The notes under the pieces were generated by a model. That model saw nothing but the letters and a program-made list of their open reading frames with translations. It searched no databases and was not told the DNA's origin. The position numbers were made by a program, and so were the translations under genes. Of a DNA stretch of 64,000 nucleotides, positions 8,238 through 16,286 are shown one piece after another. Origin of the DNA: an uncultured Lachnospiraceae bacterium (GTDB taxonomy: Bacteria > Bacillota > Clostridia > Lachnospirales > Lachnospiraceae); assembly GCA_910586715.1 (NCBI GenBank), contig CAJUJG010000006.1:39348-103347 (forward strand), read 5' to 3'. Positions within the stretch are counted from its first letter, which is position 1. The number at the start of each line of letters is the position of its first letter.

Positions 8238-9151
8238 GACCGTCTCCGCCAGCAGCGTCTCTTTTTATGGCAGCGTTTATGAAAGCGACGCATTCGAAGC
8301 AGTTTTCTGAACGCTATGGGAATGCAGTAGTACAGGCATAAAATCCGGTCTTCACTGCTCTGGAAGGGCTTTGTCACCCATAAATACAATCGGCACGAAA
8401 TCTTGTTCTTCCACTGTGAAAAGCGCCGCCAAAAGCGTGTCAGCAAGTTATAGTCTGTCTTTTTTTGCCGAAGGAATGTAAATGTCAGCGACAGACCGCA
8501 TAATGCAAAATCGTGCTGCGTATATCCTGCCCGATACATTCCGTCAATAAAGGCACTCTGCATTTCCCCATTTGGAAATGTCAGCGTCGATTTCAGACAC
8601 AAATTGTAAGGCTGTGTAAAGCATCCCGTTAAAAATGCCGTAATCCACCAATGCTTCTGACAGGTTTTCACACAGTTACCATTTGCGTCGCAAAGCGTCA
8701 ATGAACAGTTTAGCAATTCCTCATCCGACGCACATTCAAACAGTGTCGTTTTATACGCGTTCTCGGCAATGATTTCATCTGCATGGTAAATACCGATTTC
8801 CGCTCCGGTATTGATTCCATATTGTCCTTTCCAAAACTCAATTAACCATGTTCTGCCCCTATAGTCAAAGTAGATCGGCAGTGCGTCAAAAACCATCTGA
8901 AACCGAGGCGCCATATAGTCATAAAGCCAGGTATAACCGGCTTTTCTCTGCCATGCATCCAGTGTGGCTGAAAAGAAGCCGCACCGGCAATGATAACAGT
9001 AGCCGAATGGCTTTACAAGTTCCTCTATTACAGAACATTTCTGACATTCATCCATGCATTTAATCTTTTTGATAATGCGCTTTTTTCTTATGTGAAATAA
9101 AATGCAGCTAAAAAATGCAATTATCAGTAAAATAAAAAAGAGAAAATACAT
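8234..9151 (-). CDS. Membrane-anchored DUF4474-like protein
   Basis: A single N-terminal membrane helix (residues about 2-22) is followed by Cys-rich CMDECQKC and CYHCRCGFF motifs that could bind metal. A conserved-looking core comes next (YDYMAPRFQMVFD, then TWLIEFWKGQYGINTGAEIG). The core matches what I recall of the DUF4474 family, which has no known function. The C-terminus is strongly basic (about 20 Arg/Lys in the last 45 residues), as if it contacts nucleic acid or phospholipid. ATG at 9151 has GGAG 8 bp upstream. The coupled phosphoesterase downstream suggests a shared task. Confidence 0.65.
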   Translation of the reverse strand: MYFLFFILLIIAFFSCILFHIRKKRIIKKIKCMDECQKCSVIEELVKPFGYCYHCRCGFFSATLDAWQRKAGYTWLYDYMAPRFQMVFDALPIYFDYRGRTWLIEFWKGQYGINTGAEIGIYHADEIIAENAYKTTLFECASDEELLNCSLTLCDANGNCVKTCQKHWWITAFLTGCFTQPYNLCLKSTLTFPNGEMQSAFIDGMYRAGYTQHDFALCGLSLTFTFLRQKKTDYNLLTRFWRRFSQWKNKISCRLYLWVTKPFQSSEDRILCLYYCIPIAFRKLLRMRRFHKRCHKKRRCWRRRS

Positions 9152-9287
9152 ACTTCATACTCCATTCTATTATTTTATTAATAGTTTATGTCGGAATATG
9201 ATATTTTGTGTAAAATTTTCGTTCTAATAATTGCATCCGTTTTATGCCTAATTGCGCTACCATTCCTATCCTGCACAAGGAGCGGCG

Positions 9288-10457
9288 CTACCGCCTGCCC
9301 TGCATGGAAACGTCCAGTAAAACCTTGGAAACGCGCACGTTGTCCTCTACCAAAAACTCCACCTCGCCGTTGTAATACCGGACCAGCTTACGGATGCATT
9401 CCGCTTTTTCCTTCCAATACGCAGGATACTCCTCCCGTTCCCGCTTGGGCGCACAGGTATTTTGGCACATCAACACCACCTTGTTTTTGTTTTGCAGAAG
9501 GACCACATTAATCTGACGCGTTTTTCCGCACGAATTGCGGCACTCATATATCGCATTCTCAAAAATGCTGACAAGAATTGCCGCAATGTCAAACTCACGC
9601 ACTTGAATCTGCTCATCTATATCCGCCTGCACCTTAATCCCGATTTTTTCCTCATCCGCATACGCTATGTAAGTGGACAATATATTGCTGACTGTCACAT
9701 TGTCACAAATCTGCTGCGCATGTGCAGCATTTGCACCGGATACCTGCATCTGACGCTCCAGCAGCAGCTCGTTGAGTTCCATAAGCTCTTTTTCCATCCG
9801 GCAGCAGTATTCTTTTCCGCGGTAAAGATACGTGCGAAACGTCATCCACTGAATAATGCCTGTCATCGCAAGCATGACCGCAATGCGCACTACGCGGTTT
9901 ACGGATAATGCATGGTCGTCAGGCCAATATGCCCCTATGCCCGCAATCATCAGAATGACCACCAGTGTAATTGCGCTCGGCAAATCCATCACTGCACTCA
10001 GATATTCCCGTCCCGATTGAAAGCGCGGACGCACACTTCTTATGATAAACAGCAGCATTACCGCCCCGGTCGCCGCACGCAGCGCAATATCCGCCCAAAG
10101 GCTGCCTCCAAACCATAAGCGCGAACCGTCAATGCCCAAAAATACCATGACGGAGAGCAGGTAAAAGCCAAGCGTCAGCTTATAAACGGACAGGTATACA
10201 AAATCCGCACTCATGGCAATGCAGAAGATTCCGACCACAAAAATCGCCATAAATCCTGAAAGCCTGATAAAAATCTGCACGTCAGCCAAATACCACACGC
10301 CAAACGCCGCCGCGGCAAGCATCCCGAACGCGCAGTAATATACTGCTGTCCTTTTTATCGAAAACCGCGGTCTGTCAAGCAGAAAAAACACGCCCATCAT
10401 CAGCGCCGCCCCCATCATATGCCGAAGCATTGCAATCCAAAAAGAACCTCCTAACAT
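9288..10457 (-). CDS. GHKL-type sensor protein lacking H-box and glycine box (probable pseudokinase)
   Basis: The 389-residue protein has six or seven membrane segments in its first 215 residues and then a GHKL-like region. ATG follows AAAGGAG by 8 bp. The expected phospho-acceptor block (RHDxxxH plus the following helix) is missing: a coiled segment ending LLLERQMQVSGANA runs straight into the post-H-box motif ICDNVTVSNILSTYI. The N-box region remains (FENAIYEC), but the ATP-lid GxGxxS motif is replaced by EREEYPAYWKEKAECIRKL. It probably cannot autophosphorylate and may sense or modulate without catalysis. The neighbouring LytTR regulator at 15065 has no other kinase beside it. Confidence 0.75.
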   Translation of the reverse strand: MLGGSFWIAMLRHMMGAALMMGVFFLLDRPRFSIKRTAVYYCAFGMLAAAAFGVWYLADVQIFIRLSGFMAIFVVGIFCIAMSADFVYLSVYKLTLGFYLLSVMVFLGIDGSRLWFGGSLWADIALRAATGAVMLLFIIRSVRPRFQSGREYLSAVMDLPSAITLVVILMIAGIGAYWPDDHALSVNRVVRIAVMLAMTGIIQWMTFRTYLYRGKEYCCRMEKELMELNELLLERQMQVSGANAAHAQQICDNVTVSNILSTYIAYADEEKIGIKVQADIDEQIQVREFDIAAILVSIFENAIYECRNSCGKTRQINVVLLQNKNKVVLMCQNTCAPKREREEYPAYWKEKAECIRKLVRYYNGEVEFLVEDNVRVSKVLLDVSMQGRR

Positions 10458-10490
10458 ATACCTGTCTCCTTTCTGATCCGTTCCCCCGGT

Positions 10491-10988
10491 TTACTGCACC
10501 TGACACGAAATCCGCGCCACGCCTTCACTATGATATGTTTCCGGCTCATATGCGATAATCTGCAGCAGCACGGTATCGCCTGCGGATACTGTTTTTTCAC
10601 ATGGCACCTGCGCAACATACTCGCCCTGATACAGAACACCAGTTTGACCAATCAGCTCCTCCTCCTGATATATGCGTGCCAAAATCCACACTGCGTTTTC
10701 GGCATAATTCGCCAAATTTACCTGCAAGCCGCCGCCCAAAGCCATCGGAGCAGTTTCGAGTCCGATGGTGTATCCCTCTTTTACGGGCAGCTCCTGCCAG
10801 CCCTGTCCTGCCTCGGGAAGTCCTTCTGCCGCCGTCTCCTCGTGCGCGGGCGCGCGGAATACGCGGTAGCCCTGCGCAAAGCGGACGTATCCGAGTGAAA
10901 GGGCGATACACAAAATGATGGCAAGACTTGTCAAAATCCCGATTTTTGTTTTTCTCCTCGCATCGGTGACACAATTTTTCCGTTTCAT
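10491..10988 (-). CDS. Small single-pass membrane protein with extracytoplasmic beta domain
   Basis: The protein has 165 residues. A basic N-terminus and one membrane helix (about residues 16-35) lead into an extracytoplasmic part rich in beta-strand pattern (YTIGLETAPMALGGGLQVNL, then GEYVAQV and DTVLLQIIAYEP). I do not recognise a named family. Its C-terminal domain resembles in style that of the GLUG protein just upstream. GGAGG lies about 11 bp before the ATG. It sits between the GLUG protein and the pseudokinase in the same orientation with short gaps, so it is probably part of one surface operon. Confidence 0.7.
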   Translation of the reverse strand: MKRKNCVTDARRKTKIGILTSLAIILCIALSLGYVRFAQGYRVFRAPAHEETAAEGLPEAGQGWQELPVKEGYTIGLETAPMALGGGLQVNLANYAENAVWILARIYQEEELIGQTGVLYQGEYVAQVPCEKTVSAGDTVLLQIIAYEPETYHSEGVARISCQVQ

Positions 10989-11028
10989 ATTTTATGTAAA
11001 CCTCCAACCTGTTCTATACAATCAAACC

Positions 11029-12444
11029 TTATTTCAACTCCACCGTAATCGGCACAACCGAGTCCACCATGCCCTTCTCGCCGGTGTCGTGGTTATAAAA
11101 CGAGAAGACCATTTTCGCCTCATACGTCCCTTTGGTAAGCACAATCCCCTCAGGCGGCGTAAGCGTCAGATTCTCGATATGAAATCCGACAGGAATACGC
11201 CCCGAGCGGTAAATCTCCACATCTTTCCCGCTGCTGTCCACCATGTACAGTACCGCCACAAAATCATAATTCGCCCCGCGGCTTGGGTTCTTAATCACGT
11301 AGGGCTCGCTCTCCGCCGTAAGCGTTGCGGTATCCACCCGCAGCACCTTTGGCACCTCGTAGCTTGCCTTATTGTCGTTCGTGCGCTCCCCGAAGTCGTT
11401 GTCGGTATTGGGAATAATTGCCGCGTCCGCCATCACGGGCACATAGTCTGGCGGGGGCAGCGGCGGATAAAACAGAAACAAAAACAACAGCGCAAGGTAC
11501 GGCAGAAACGGAAACAGCCAAATCAGAAATAGACCGTGGCTTTTCCCGCTGACGCAGCAGCGCTCTATCACGCCGTTGTTTTCCCCGGCGAAGCCCCCGA
11601 CATAGCGATTTGCGTGGATACTGCAGACCGCCTCGCAGCAGTGGATTTCGCCCTCGTTGACCGCGCAGAACGCCGCTGTAAGCGGACAGTTCTTTCCTTT
11701 TACGATGCAGTCAATGGTAAGATTGCGGACCGTTCCCTTGAGCACGCCGAAAAAGCCGATTTCCGCCATGCCCTTTCCATTCAAAATAAAACCCTTAATC
11801 TGATGCCCTCCGCCGTCAAATGTTCCCAAAAAGGGGTGCTGTCTGTCGCAGCCAATCGAAGGGATTTCCTTTCCGTGAAAGTCCAGGTCTTGTGTCAGAA
11901 GGACACTCCCCTGCGCCGCCTCAGGCTCCCCGCGGTTGACACGTTCAATCCAGTCCAAAAGCTGTCTGCGGCTTGCGATTTCCAACGGCTTTTTGACTGC
12001 CGCCTGCTCTAAGCCGTTCGGCGCGCAGCGCCAGCTTTCCTGCAAAAACTCCATTTTTCCCGCAGGCTCGCGCTCAAAAACGGTAAAATCCCACTGATAG
12101 GCGTCCTCAAGAAATGCGGGCACAACATCCTTTTTGGCAAATCCATGCTCCCTGTCCCTGAATTTCTTCAATTTCCTATCCTTGCCCACGACAAAAAAGC
12201 ACCAGTGAAATCTGCCCTTGTTAACGGCAATCAGACCGTCCTTCCCTTTCCTCCACGTGCGCACAATACTGCGTGAAAAGCAGTGGTCAAGTTCTCCGCT
12301 GTTGTCATAAACAAAACCTGCATTCTCGCTCTTATTTCTGCCAAACCGCACTGCCGTGCTTAATTTTACGGCAGAATAGCTGTTTTTGATGGTTCCCGTA
12401 TTGCGGTATGCAAAGCCGCCTTCCATTTTAATCTGTCTGCTCAT
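11029..12444 (-). CDS. GLUG-repeat protein with an internal membrane helix
   Basis: The 471-residue product has no N-terminal signal peptide. Residues 1-305 contain GLUG-type beta-helix repeats (GGFAYRNTGTIKNSYS, LGTFDGGGHQIKGFIL, VGGFAGENNGVIERC). A strongly hydrophobic helix (about 308-327) precedes a Pro-rich linker and a C-terminal beta domain (residues about 345-471). By the positive-inside rule this predicts cytoplasmic GLUG repeats and an external C-terminus, the reverse of the usual arrangement. AAAGGAAGAG precedes the ATG. A 9-bp hairpin (12465-12488) lies just upstream. Confidence 0.75.
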   Translation of the reverse strand: MSRQIKMEGGFAYRNTGTIKNSYSAVKLSTAVRFGRNKSENAGFVYDNSGELDHCFSRSIVRTWRKGKDGLIAVNKGRFHWCFFVVGKDRKLKKFRDREHGFAKKDVVPAFLEDAYQWDFTVFEREPAGKMEFLQESWRCAPNGLEQAAVKKPLEIASRRQLLDWIERVNRGEPEAAQGSVLLTQDLDFHGKEIPSIGCDRQHPFLGTFDGGGHQIKGFILNGKGMAEIGFFGVLKGTVRNLTIDCIVKGKNCPLTAAFCAVNEGEIHCCEAVCSIHANRYVGGFAGENNGVIERCCVSGKSHGLFLIWLFPFLPYLALLFLFLFYPPLPPPDYVPVMADAAIIPNTDNDFGERTNDNKASYEVPKVLRVDTATLTAESEPYVIKNPSRGANYDFVAVLYMVDSSGKDVEIYRSGRIPVGFHIENLTLTPPEGIVLTKGTYEAKMVFSFYNHDTGEKGMVDSVVPITVELK

Positions 12445-12464
12445 GGCTCTTCCTTTCTGTTACT

Positions 12465-12488
12465 GCGGGAAGCCGTAAAGCTTCCCGC
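12465..12488 (-). repeat. Hairpin directly before the GLUG gene
   Basis: GCGGGAAGC and GCTTCCCGC form a perfect 9-bp stem with a 6-nt loop. No T-run follows on the minus strand, so an RNA-stability or processing element is more likely than a terminator. Confidence 0.5.
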
Positions 12489-12532
12489 GTATGTTGTATG
12501 CACACGGGGCGTCCAAATGTAATATGTTATCA

Positions 12533-12548
12533 AACCGATAAATCGGTT
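12533..12548. repeat. Perfect 16-bp palindrome
   Basis: AACCGATAAATCGGTT is its own reverse complement apart from the 2-bp centre. It lies in the gap before the GLUG gene and could be a protein-binding site; nothing else supports that. Confidence 0.4.
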
Positions 12549-12573
12549 CCCTGACGGACGACCGGCGTACGAC

Positions 12574-12594
12574 AATGGGAAATGTTTTCCCATT
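12574..12594. repeat. Perfect 9-bp inverted repeat after the decayed paralogue
   Basis: AATGGGAAA and TTTCCCATT flank a 3-nt loop directly downstream (minus sense) of the open remnant. No U-tract follows, so its role as a terminator is doubtful. Confidence 0.45.
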
Positions 12595-12602
12595 CTCAAT
12601 TA

Positions 12603-13199
12603 TTATGCAGTCGGCTGCTCAGTCTCAATTCCGATCGTAATCGTTCCAATCTGCGACCATTTGGTAATTCCGTCCGCTTTTTTGTATTCCTCCTTAATGC
12701 CCGACGGCATAAAGAAGACCGTACCCGTTGTCGGCGTTCCCGCCACGGAGGCGTCCCCGCTGTTGTCGGCGGTAGAAAGTGTCAGATACTCCGGCACATC
12801 GCCTTCTTTTTCGGTAAGCTGTGTATCTGTATCCTCCGCACTTTTGGTAAAACCGCCTGTAGTATCCGTATAATCCACGGCGTCCGTTTTTGTCCCTGCG
12901 TAATGAAGCGTCGCATAAACGCCAGCGTTGGAGTGATTCGTGACTTTGATTTGGTTGATTGCATCCTGCGTCGTATCAAGCGCCTTGCTGTTTTCGCTGT
13001 CATACACCTTCCACCCTGCGCCCGCAATGGACTTGTGCGCAGTCGCGTCCCATATCGTATTTTCGTACTGGAACGTCATTGCCCCCCATTCCATGTCAAC
13101 GGAGTAAACAGTCATGTCCTCCGTAAAGCCCTGTACGTCGATTGTCACATCCGTGTAGCTTTCTTCAGTCGGGTCAAGTCCCAGTTCCTGACGTTCCAA
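12603..13199 (-). pseudogene. Decayed second copy of the secreted protein: open 3' part
   Basis: This 198-codon open stretch aligns along its length with residues of the intact neighbour at 13860-14807 (shared GFTEDxTVYSVDxEWGAMTF, GAGWKVYDS, INxIKVTNHSN, FMPxGIKE, IGTITxGIxTEQP). It has no signal peptide and no ATG or GTG start. The only candidate is a TTG at 13199 with a weak GGTGA. Upstream the same frame stays open for about 35 codons without a start, then meets a stop. I read it as the 3' end of a decayed paralogue, although translation from the TTG cannot be excluded. Confidence 0.65.
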
Positions 13200-13859
13200 T
13201 TTTTCACCGAGTTCCCGCGTACCATAATGTCCCTCGGGACCGCCTTTGGCATGCCTATCCTCTCTGTACCATTCACTTTTGACCGAACCGATAATCGATT
13301 CCGCCTTGCATATACGTTATGCCTGTTATCGCATATCGTTGGTCGTCAGGAAAAGCAGGCACTTCCAAATCCATCTCCGGCACTGTACTCTTTAGGGTTC
13401 CTGTACCCGTAATGGTATTCGTTCCCTCATTCCCTTCATTATCAATGATAATACCGTAATAAACGTCAAACTGGTCACTGATTCTCCACTTGTATTAATC
13501 CGTTGGGCTGCTGATAGCTCTAAGCCGTCTTGATACCTGCGGCACTTCAAACGTATTGTAACCGTTAATGACAAGATTTGATACGGTATTCTTCGCATAA
13601 AGAGAACATGCAAACACCCCGCTTTCTGTCTGAATCTGTGTCAAGTCACAAACATTCCCGTTTTTATCGGCGATGTACGCATTGTCCGGTCCGATATGCA
13701 CACCGTTTAAAGTCAGCGTCATTGTGTCGGGGTCATAGGATGCGGTGCCGTCGCCCAAAATGTCAGCGCAGTTCGCCGGCGTAACCTTTGTATCGCCAAG
13801 CCAAAGTTCGCCGCTTTTGCGGTACGTACCGTCGCTGCAAAGCGGCTGTAAGCTGCCGC
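13200..13859 (-). pseudogene. Frameshifted remnant with a LWLGDTKVT...ILGDGTASYD domain
   Basis: A second frame holds a coherent domain from about 13857 to 13280 (ELWLGDTKVTPANCADILGD, then YDPDTMTLTLNG, then NLVINGYNTFEV). It is interrupted by an in-frame TAA at 13495-13497, after which sense-looking protein resumes (DQFDVYYGIIIDNEGNEGTN). It has no start codon with a ribosome-binding site and ends near 13270, where the frame must shift to join the open part downstream. The DILGDGTxSYDPxTxTLTL pattern is familiar from Clostridia surface proteins. I infer a pseudogene fused from surface-protein parts. Confidence 0.6.
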
Positions 13860-14807
13860 CTATGGCGCCGCTTCGGTTGTCTCTTTCGGCTGCTCTGTCT
13901 TAATCCCGACTGTGATTGTTCCGATTGTTGTCCACTTTTGGATAGCGCCGCCTGTTTTCTGATCTTCCTTTATACCATCCGGCATAAAATACGCCTTCGC
14001 GACGGTCGGCGTTCCTGCGGCGCCGTCCGCGCCATTGTCCGCTGTCTCAAGGGAAAGGTATGCAGGAACCGTTCCTGCGGCATCTGTGAGTTTATTTGTA
14101 TCTGTCTCTTCCGTTCCCTTTGTAAAGCCAAATTTTCCAGCCGTATCCTCGTAATTCGTCTCCGCTTTGTAGGCAAGTGTCGCCCATACAGGCGCGTTAG
14201 AATGATTTGTAACCTTAATCTCGTTGATTGCGTCCTCCACTGCGTCAAGCGCCTTGTTTGCACGGCTGTCGTAAACCTTCCAGCCTGCGCCCGCTTTCTT
14301 CGTGTGCGTCTCGGGATCCCAGCTGCTGTTCTCCCACTGGAACGTCATCGCGCCCCACTCCACGTCAACCGAATAGACGGTCGCATCCTCGGTAAAGCCC
14401 CAAACGGGGATTTCCACGTCGGCATATGCTTCTTTTGCAGGCTTGTAGCCTGGCTCGCCTTCTGTCCCTTCTGCGGGAATTTCCTCATCGCGCAGCGGAT
14501 CGAGGTCTGTTTTCTCACCGCCCTCTTTCACCATCGAGTCTACAGTTGTACCGTCGTCCGTACCGCCGGCAGCGCCATCCCCTGTGCCGTCGCCCTCCGC
14601 CGCAGGGGTTACGTTCGTATCGCCGCCTTCTCCCGCGCGGTTTTCCTGCTGTCCGTCCAAGGTCTCCTCTTCGGTTTCAGTCGGCTCTGTGGTCTGTCCC
14701 TCAGGCATCTCCGCCGCCTGCGCCGCCGTTGCTGCAAGCGGGGAGACGATCAGGCTGAATGCAAGCATTCCTGTTCCCAGTACCTTCCATAATGATTTTC
14801 TTTTCAT
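13860..14807 (-). CDS. Secreted surface protein, intact paralogue
   Basis: The 315-residue protein starts with a clear signal peptide (KRKSLWKVLGTGMLAFSLIV, cleavage likely after AAQA near residue 31). A Glu/Thr/Gly-rich acidic spacer follows (about 33-115), then a folded domain (about 118-305) with WGAMTF, GAGWKVYD and IKVTNHSN motifs. No sorting signal or membrane anchor is visible, so it is probably released or held non-covalently. AAAGGAG stands 8-9 bp before the ATG. Its promoter carries the 21-bp direct repeats shared with the giant surface gene. I do not recognise a named family; the VTNHSN and WGxMxF motifs resemble fibre- or coat-type secreted proteins only loosely. Confidence 0.8.
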   Translation of the reverse strand: MKRKSLWKVLGTGMLAFSLIVSPLAATAAQAAEMPEGQTTEPTETEEETLDGQQENRAGEGGDTNVTPAAEGDGTGDGAAGGTDDGTTVDSMVKEGGEKTDLDPLRDEEIPAEGTEGEPGYKPAKEAYADVEIPVWGFTEDATVYSVDVEWGAMTFQWENSSWDPETHTKKAGAGWKVYDSRANKALDAVEDAINEIKVTNHSNAPVWATLAYKAETNYEDTAGKFGFTKGTEETDTNKLTDAAGTVPAYLSLETADNGADGAAGTPTVAKAYFMPDGIKEDQKTGGAIQKWTTIGTITVGIKTEQPKETTEAAP

Positions 14808-15013
14808 AGTTTGAACTCCTTTCTTTCATGCACGCTCCTACGTGCGTATTTTGGTTTCCAAACATCGGCGTACTTCGCGGGCTGCCTGCCAAATTCTTTT
14901 GTAATATTTTTGTTTTCGCTCCATACGCCGCCTGTCCGGACATGAATTCATGCCGGAAACGCTGCGAGGGGGGAAATATGGCAGCGTCCCCGACATGCTT
15001 TTCATGTCTGTTT

Positions 15014-15081
15014 ATCATATTGTAAAAATGAAAAAAAAGATAGTGGTTTGGTACGGATTGCAGTTTAGAGGGTACGGATTG
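15014..15081 (-). promoter_or_regulatory. LytTR-type operator and promoter of the secreted-protein gene
   Basis: GGTACGGATTG occurs at 15050-15060 and 15071-15081, again exactly 21 bp apart. A -10-like TATGAT (15019-15014, minus strand) follows after a 30-bp gap, the same distance as at the giant surface gene. The distal repeat lies inside the last codons of the upstream LytTR regulator gene. Between this site and the ATG at 14807 lie about 200 bp of leader without other recognised features. Confidence 0.65.
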
Positions 15082-15811
15082 CACGAAATGATTCGTCCTC
15101 AAAATAATAGTCGAAATATTTTTCCCGTAAAGACCGGTATGAGCCGCGTGGCAGATAAATTTCCGTCCCGTTATCCAAATACAGCATCTGTGCGCCTAAC
15201 CGCTCGATATGCTCCAAATTGACGACATAGGACACGCCAATCTTTGTAAACTCCCGATAGCTGCAAAGCGTTTCGCACAGCTTCGCCATCGTCATATGCA
15301 GCAAAACAGTCTCGCCGCCCTGCAGGTAAACGCACTGCGTCTTACGCTGCGCCTCACAATAAATAATGTCGCCAAGCGCAATCTTGCGGACATGATCTTC
15401 TGTTTCCAAAAGAATATAACGGCATTGTCTTGCCACGAGATTTTCCATCGCCCGTTCCATCGCGTCAAAAAGCGCTTTCTCGTAAATCGGTTTCACCAAA
15501 TAGCCGGACGCCGACACTCCGAACGCCTCCAACGCATGCTCCTTTGATGAGGTCACAAAAATAACACTGCCTGTATTCCCCATATCGCGCAGTTTTCTTG
15601 CCGTCTCAATTCCCGTCGCATACGGCATATAAATGTCCAGCAGAATAATGTCCGGCTGGTATGCATTCGCTTTAATCTCCAAAAGCAGAGCTTTTGCATC
15701 CGTATACCGTTTTATGGCAAATCCGTCGGACGGTCTGTCAAACGCCCGCAGCATATGCTCCACCTTATCCAATTCCTGTTCTTCGTCATCGCAGATTGCA
15801 ATCTGATACAT
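15065..15811 (-). CDS. LytTR-family response regulator (candidate master regulator of the surface locus)
   Basis: The protein has 248 residues if it starts at the ATG at 15811, which has AGAGAGG 9 bp upstream; a GTG at 15820 is the alternative but lies against the ribosome-binding site. The receiver domain has ICDDEEQE, the phospho-acceptor Asp in IILLDIYMP and Lys in YLVKPIYE. The LytTR domain follows (about 140-245, FTKIGVSYVVNLEHI and EIYLPRGSY). All receiver residues are intact. No intact kinase adjoins it; the closest same-strand partner is the degenerate GHKL protein at 9288. Its promoter bears the 21-bp repeat pair, pointing to autoregulation. Confidence 0.88.
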   Translation of the reverse strand: MYQIAICDDEEQELDKVEHMLRAFDRPSDGFAIKRYTDAKALLLEIKANAYQPDIILLDIYMPYATGIETARKLRDMGNTGSVIFVTSSKEHALEAFGVSASGYLVKPIYEKALFDAMERAMENLVARQCRYILLETEDHVRKIALGDIIYCEAQRKTQCVYLQGGETVLLHMTMAKLCETLCSYREFTKIGVSYVVNLEHIERLGAQMLYLDNGTEIYLPRGSYRSLREKYFDYYFEDESFRAIRTL

Positions 15812-15948
15812 GGTTGACACCTCTCTTTTGTTGTGTTATTGCTTTTTCTGTGTTATTGTATAAAAAATACGGTTCATTGCAGGTTTGGGTTTGACTTTAA
15901 GTTTATAGAAATTTAATAATTGATAATTATTGGTATGTATTTTTGAAC

Positions 15949-16016
15949 ATTTTAGCATATTTTCTGAAACTATAGAGAGCATTTGTAGATTTGGTTGTGT
16001 TTATTGTAAATTTGGT
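15949..16016 (-). promoter_or_regulatory. LytTR-type operator and extended -10 promoter of the regulator gene
   Basis: TGTAGATTTGGT (15984-15995) and TGTAAATTTGGT (16005-16016) are 21 bp apart. On the minus strand an extended -10 (TG at 15957-15956, TAAAAT at 15954-15949) follows after 29 bp. The spacing matches the two surface-gene promoters, though the repeat sequence diverges (shared core roughly GTAnnnTTTG). Confidence 0.6.
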
Positions 16017-16096
16017 CAAGACTTGTGACAAATAAGATGATACAGATGCAGCCTGCGCTGACATATTTCCTTTGGGCGCCCGTGTGCATACAACGC

Positions 16097-16124
16097 AATG
16101 AAACCCGATTTCTCGGGTTTCATT
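16097..16124 (+). terminator. Strong 12-bp hairpin, possible terminator
   Basis: AATGAAACCCGA and TCGGGTTTCATT form a perfect 12-bp stem with a 4-nt loop. The better T-tract (ACTATTTTCTT) follows on the plus strand, where no gene ends nearby. It may insulate recJ from the regulator promoter or act as a structured leader. Confidence 0.5.
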
Positions 16125-16286
16125 ACTATTTTCTTATGAGGGGGGAGATAGTGAGTGCTCAACTATCTATATACCACTATAAAGGATAATTGTGTCCAAA
16201 GTGTGTTTAAATACTTAAAAAAGAATTATATTTATGAATAAAAGATAAAAACACCGGGATTTTCTAAGGAATGAATAGACCGCTGT

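Larger units (their letters stand above)
15812..16286. other. 475-bp intergenic region between recJ and the LytTR regulator gene
   Basis: AT-rich DNA. It contains the regulator promoter with its repeat pair and a strong hairpin (16097-16124). I see no open frame, tRNA or riboswitch pattern here. Confidence 0.7.

Noticed and set aside
9188..9511. Plus-strand 107-codon frame starting with a hydrophobic stretch
   Set aside because: No ribosome-binding site; it runs over the 3' end of the well-supported kinase-like gene, and its second half is Pro/Arg-rich shadow sequence.
13392..13613. 73-codon frame inside the decayed region
   Set aside because: It is off-frame relative to the recognisable domain fragments and has no domain of its own.
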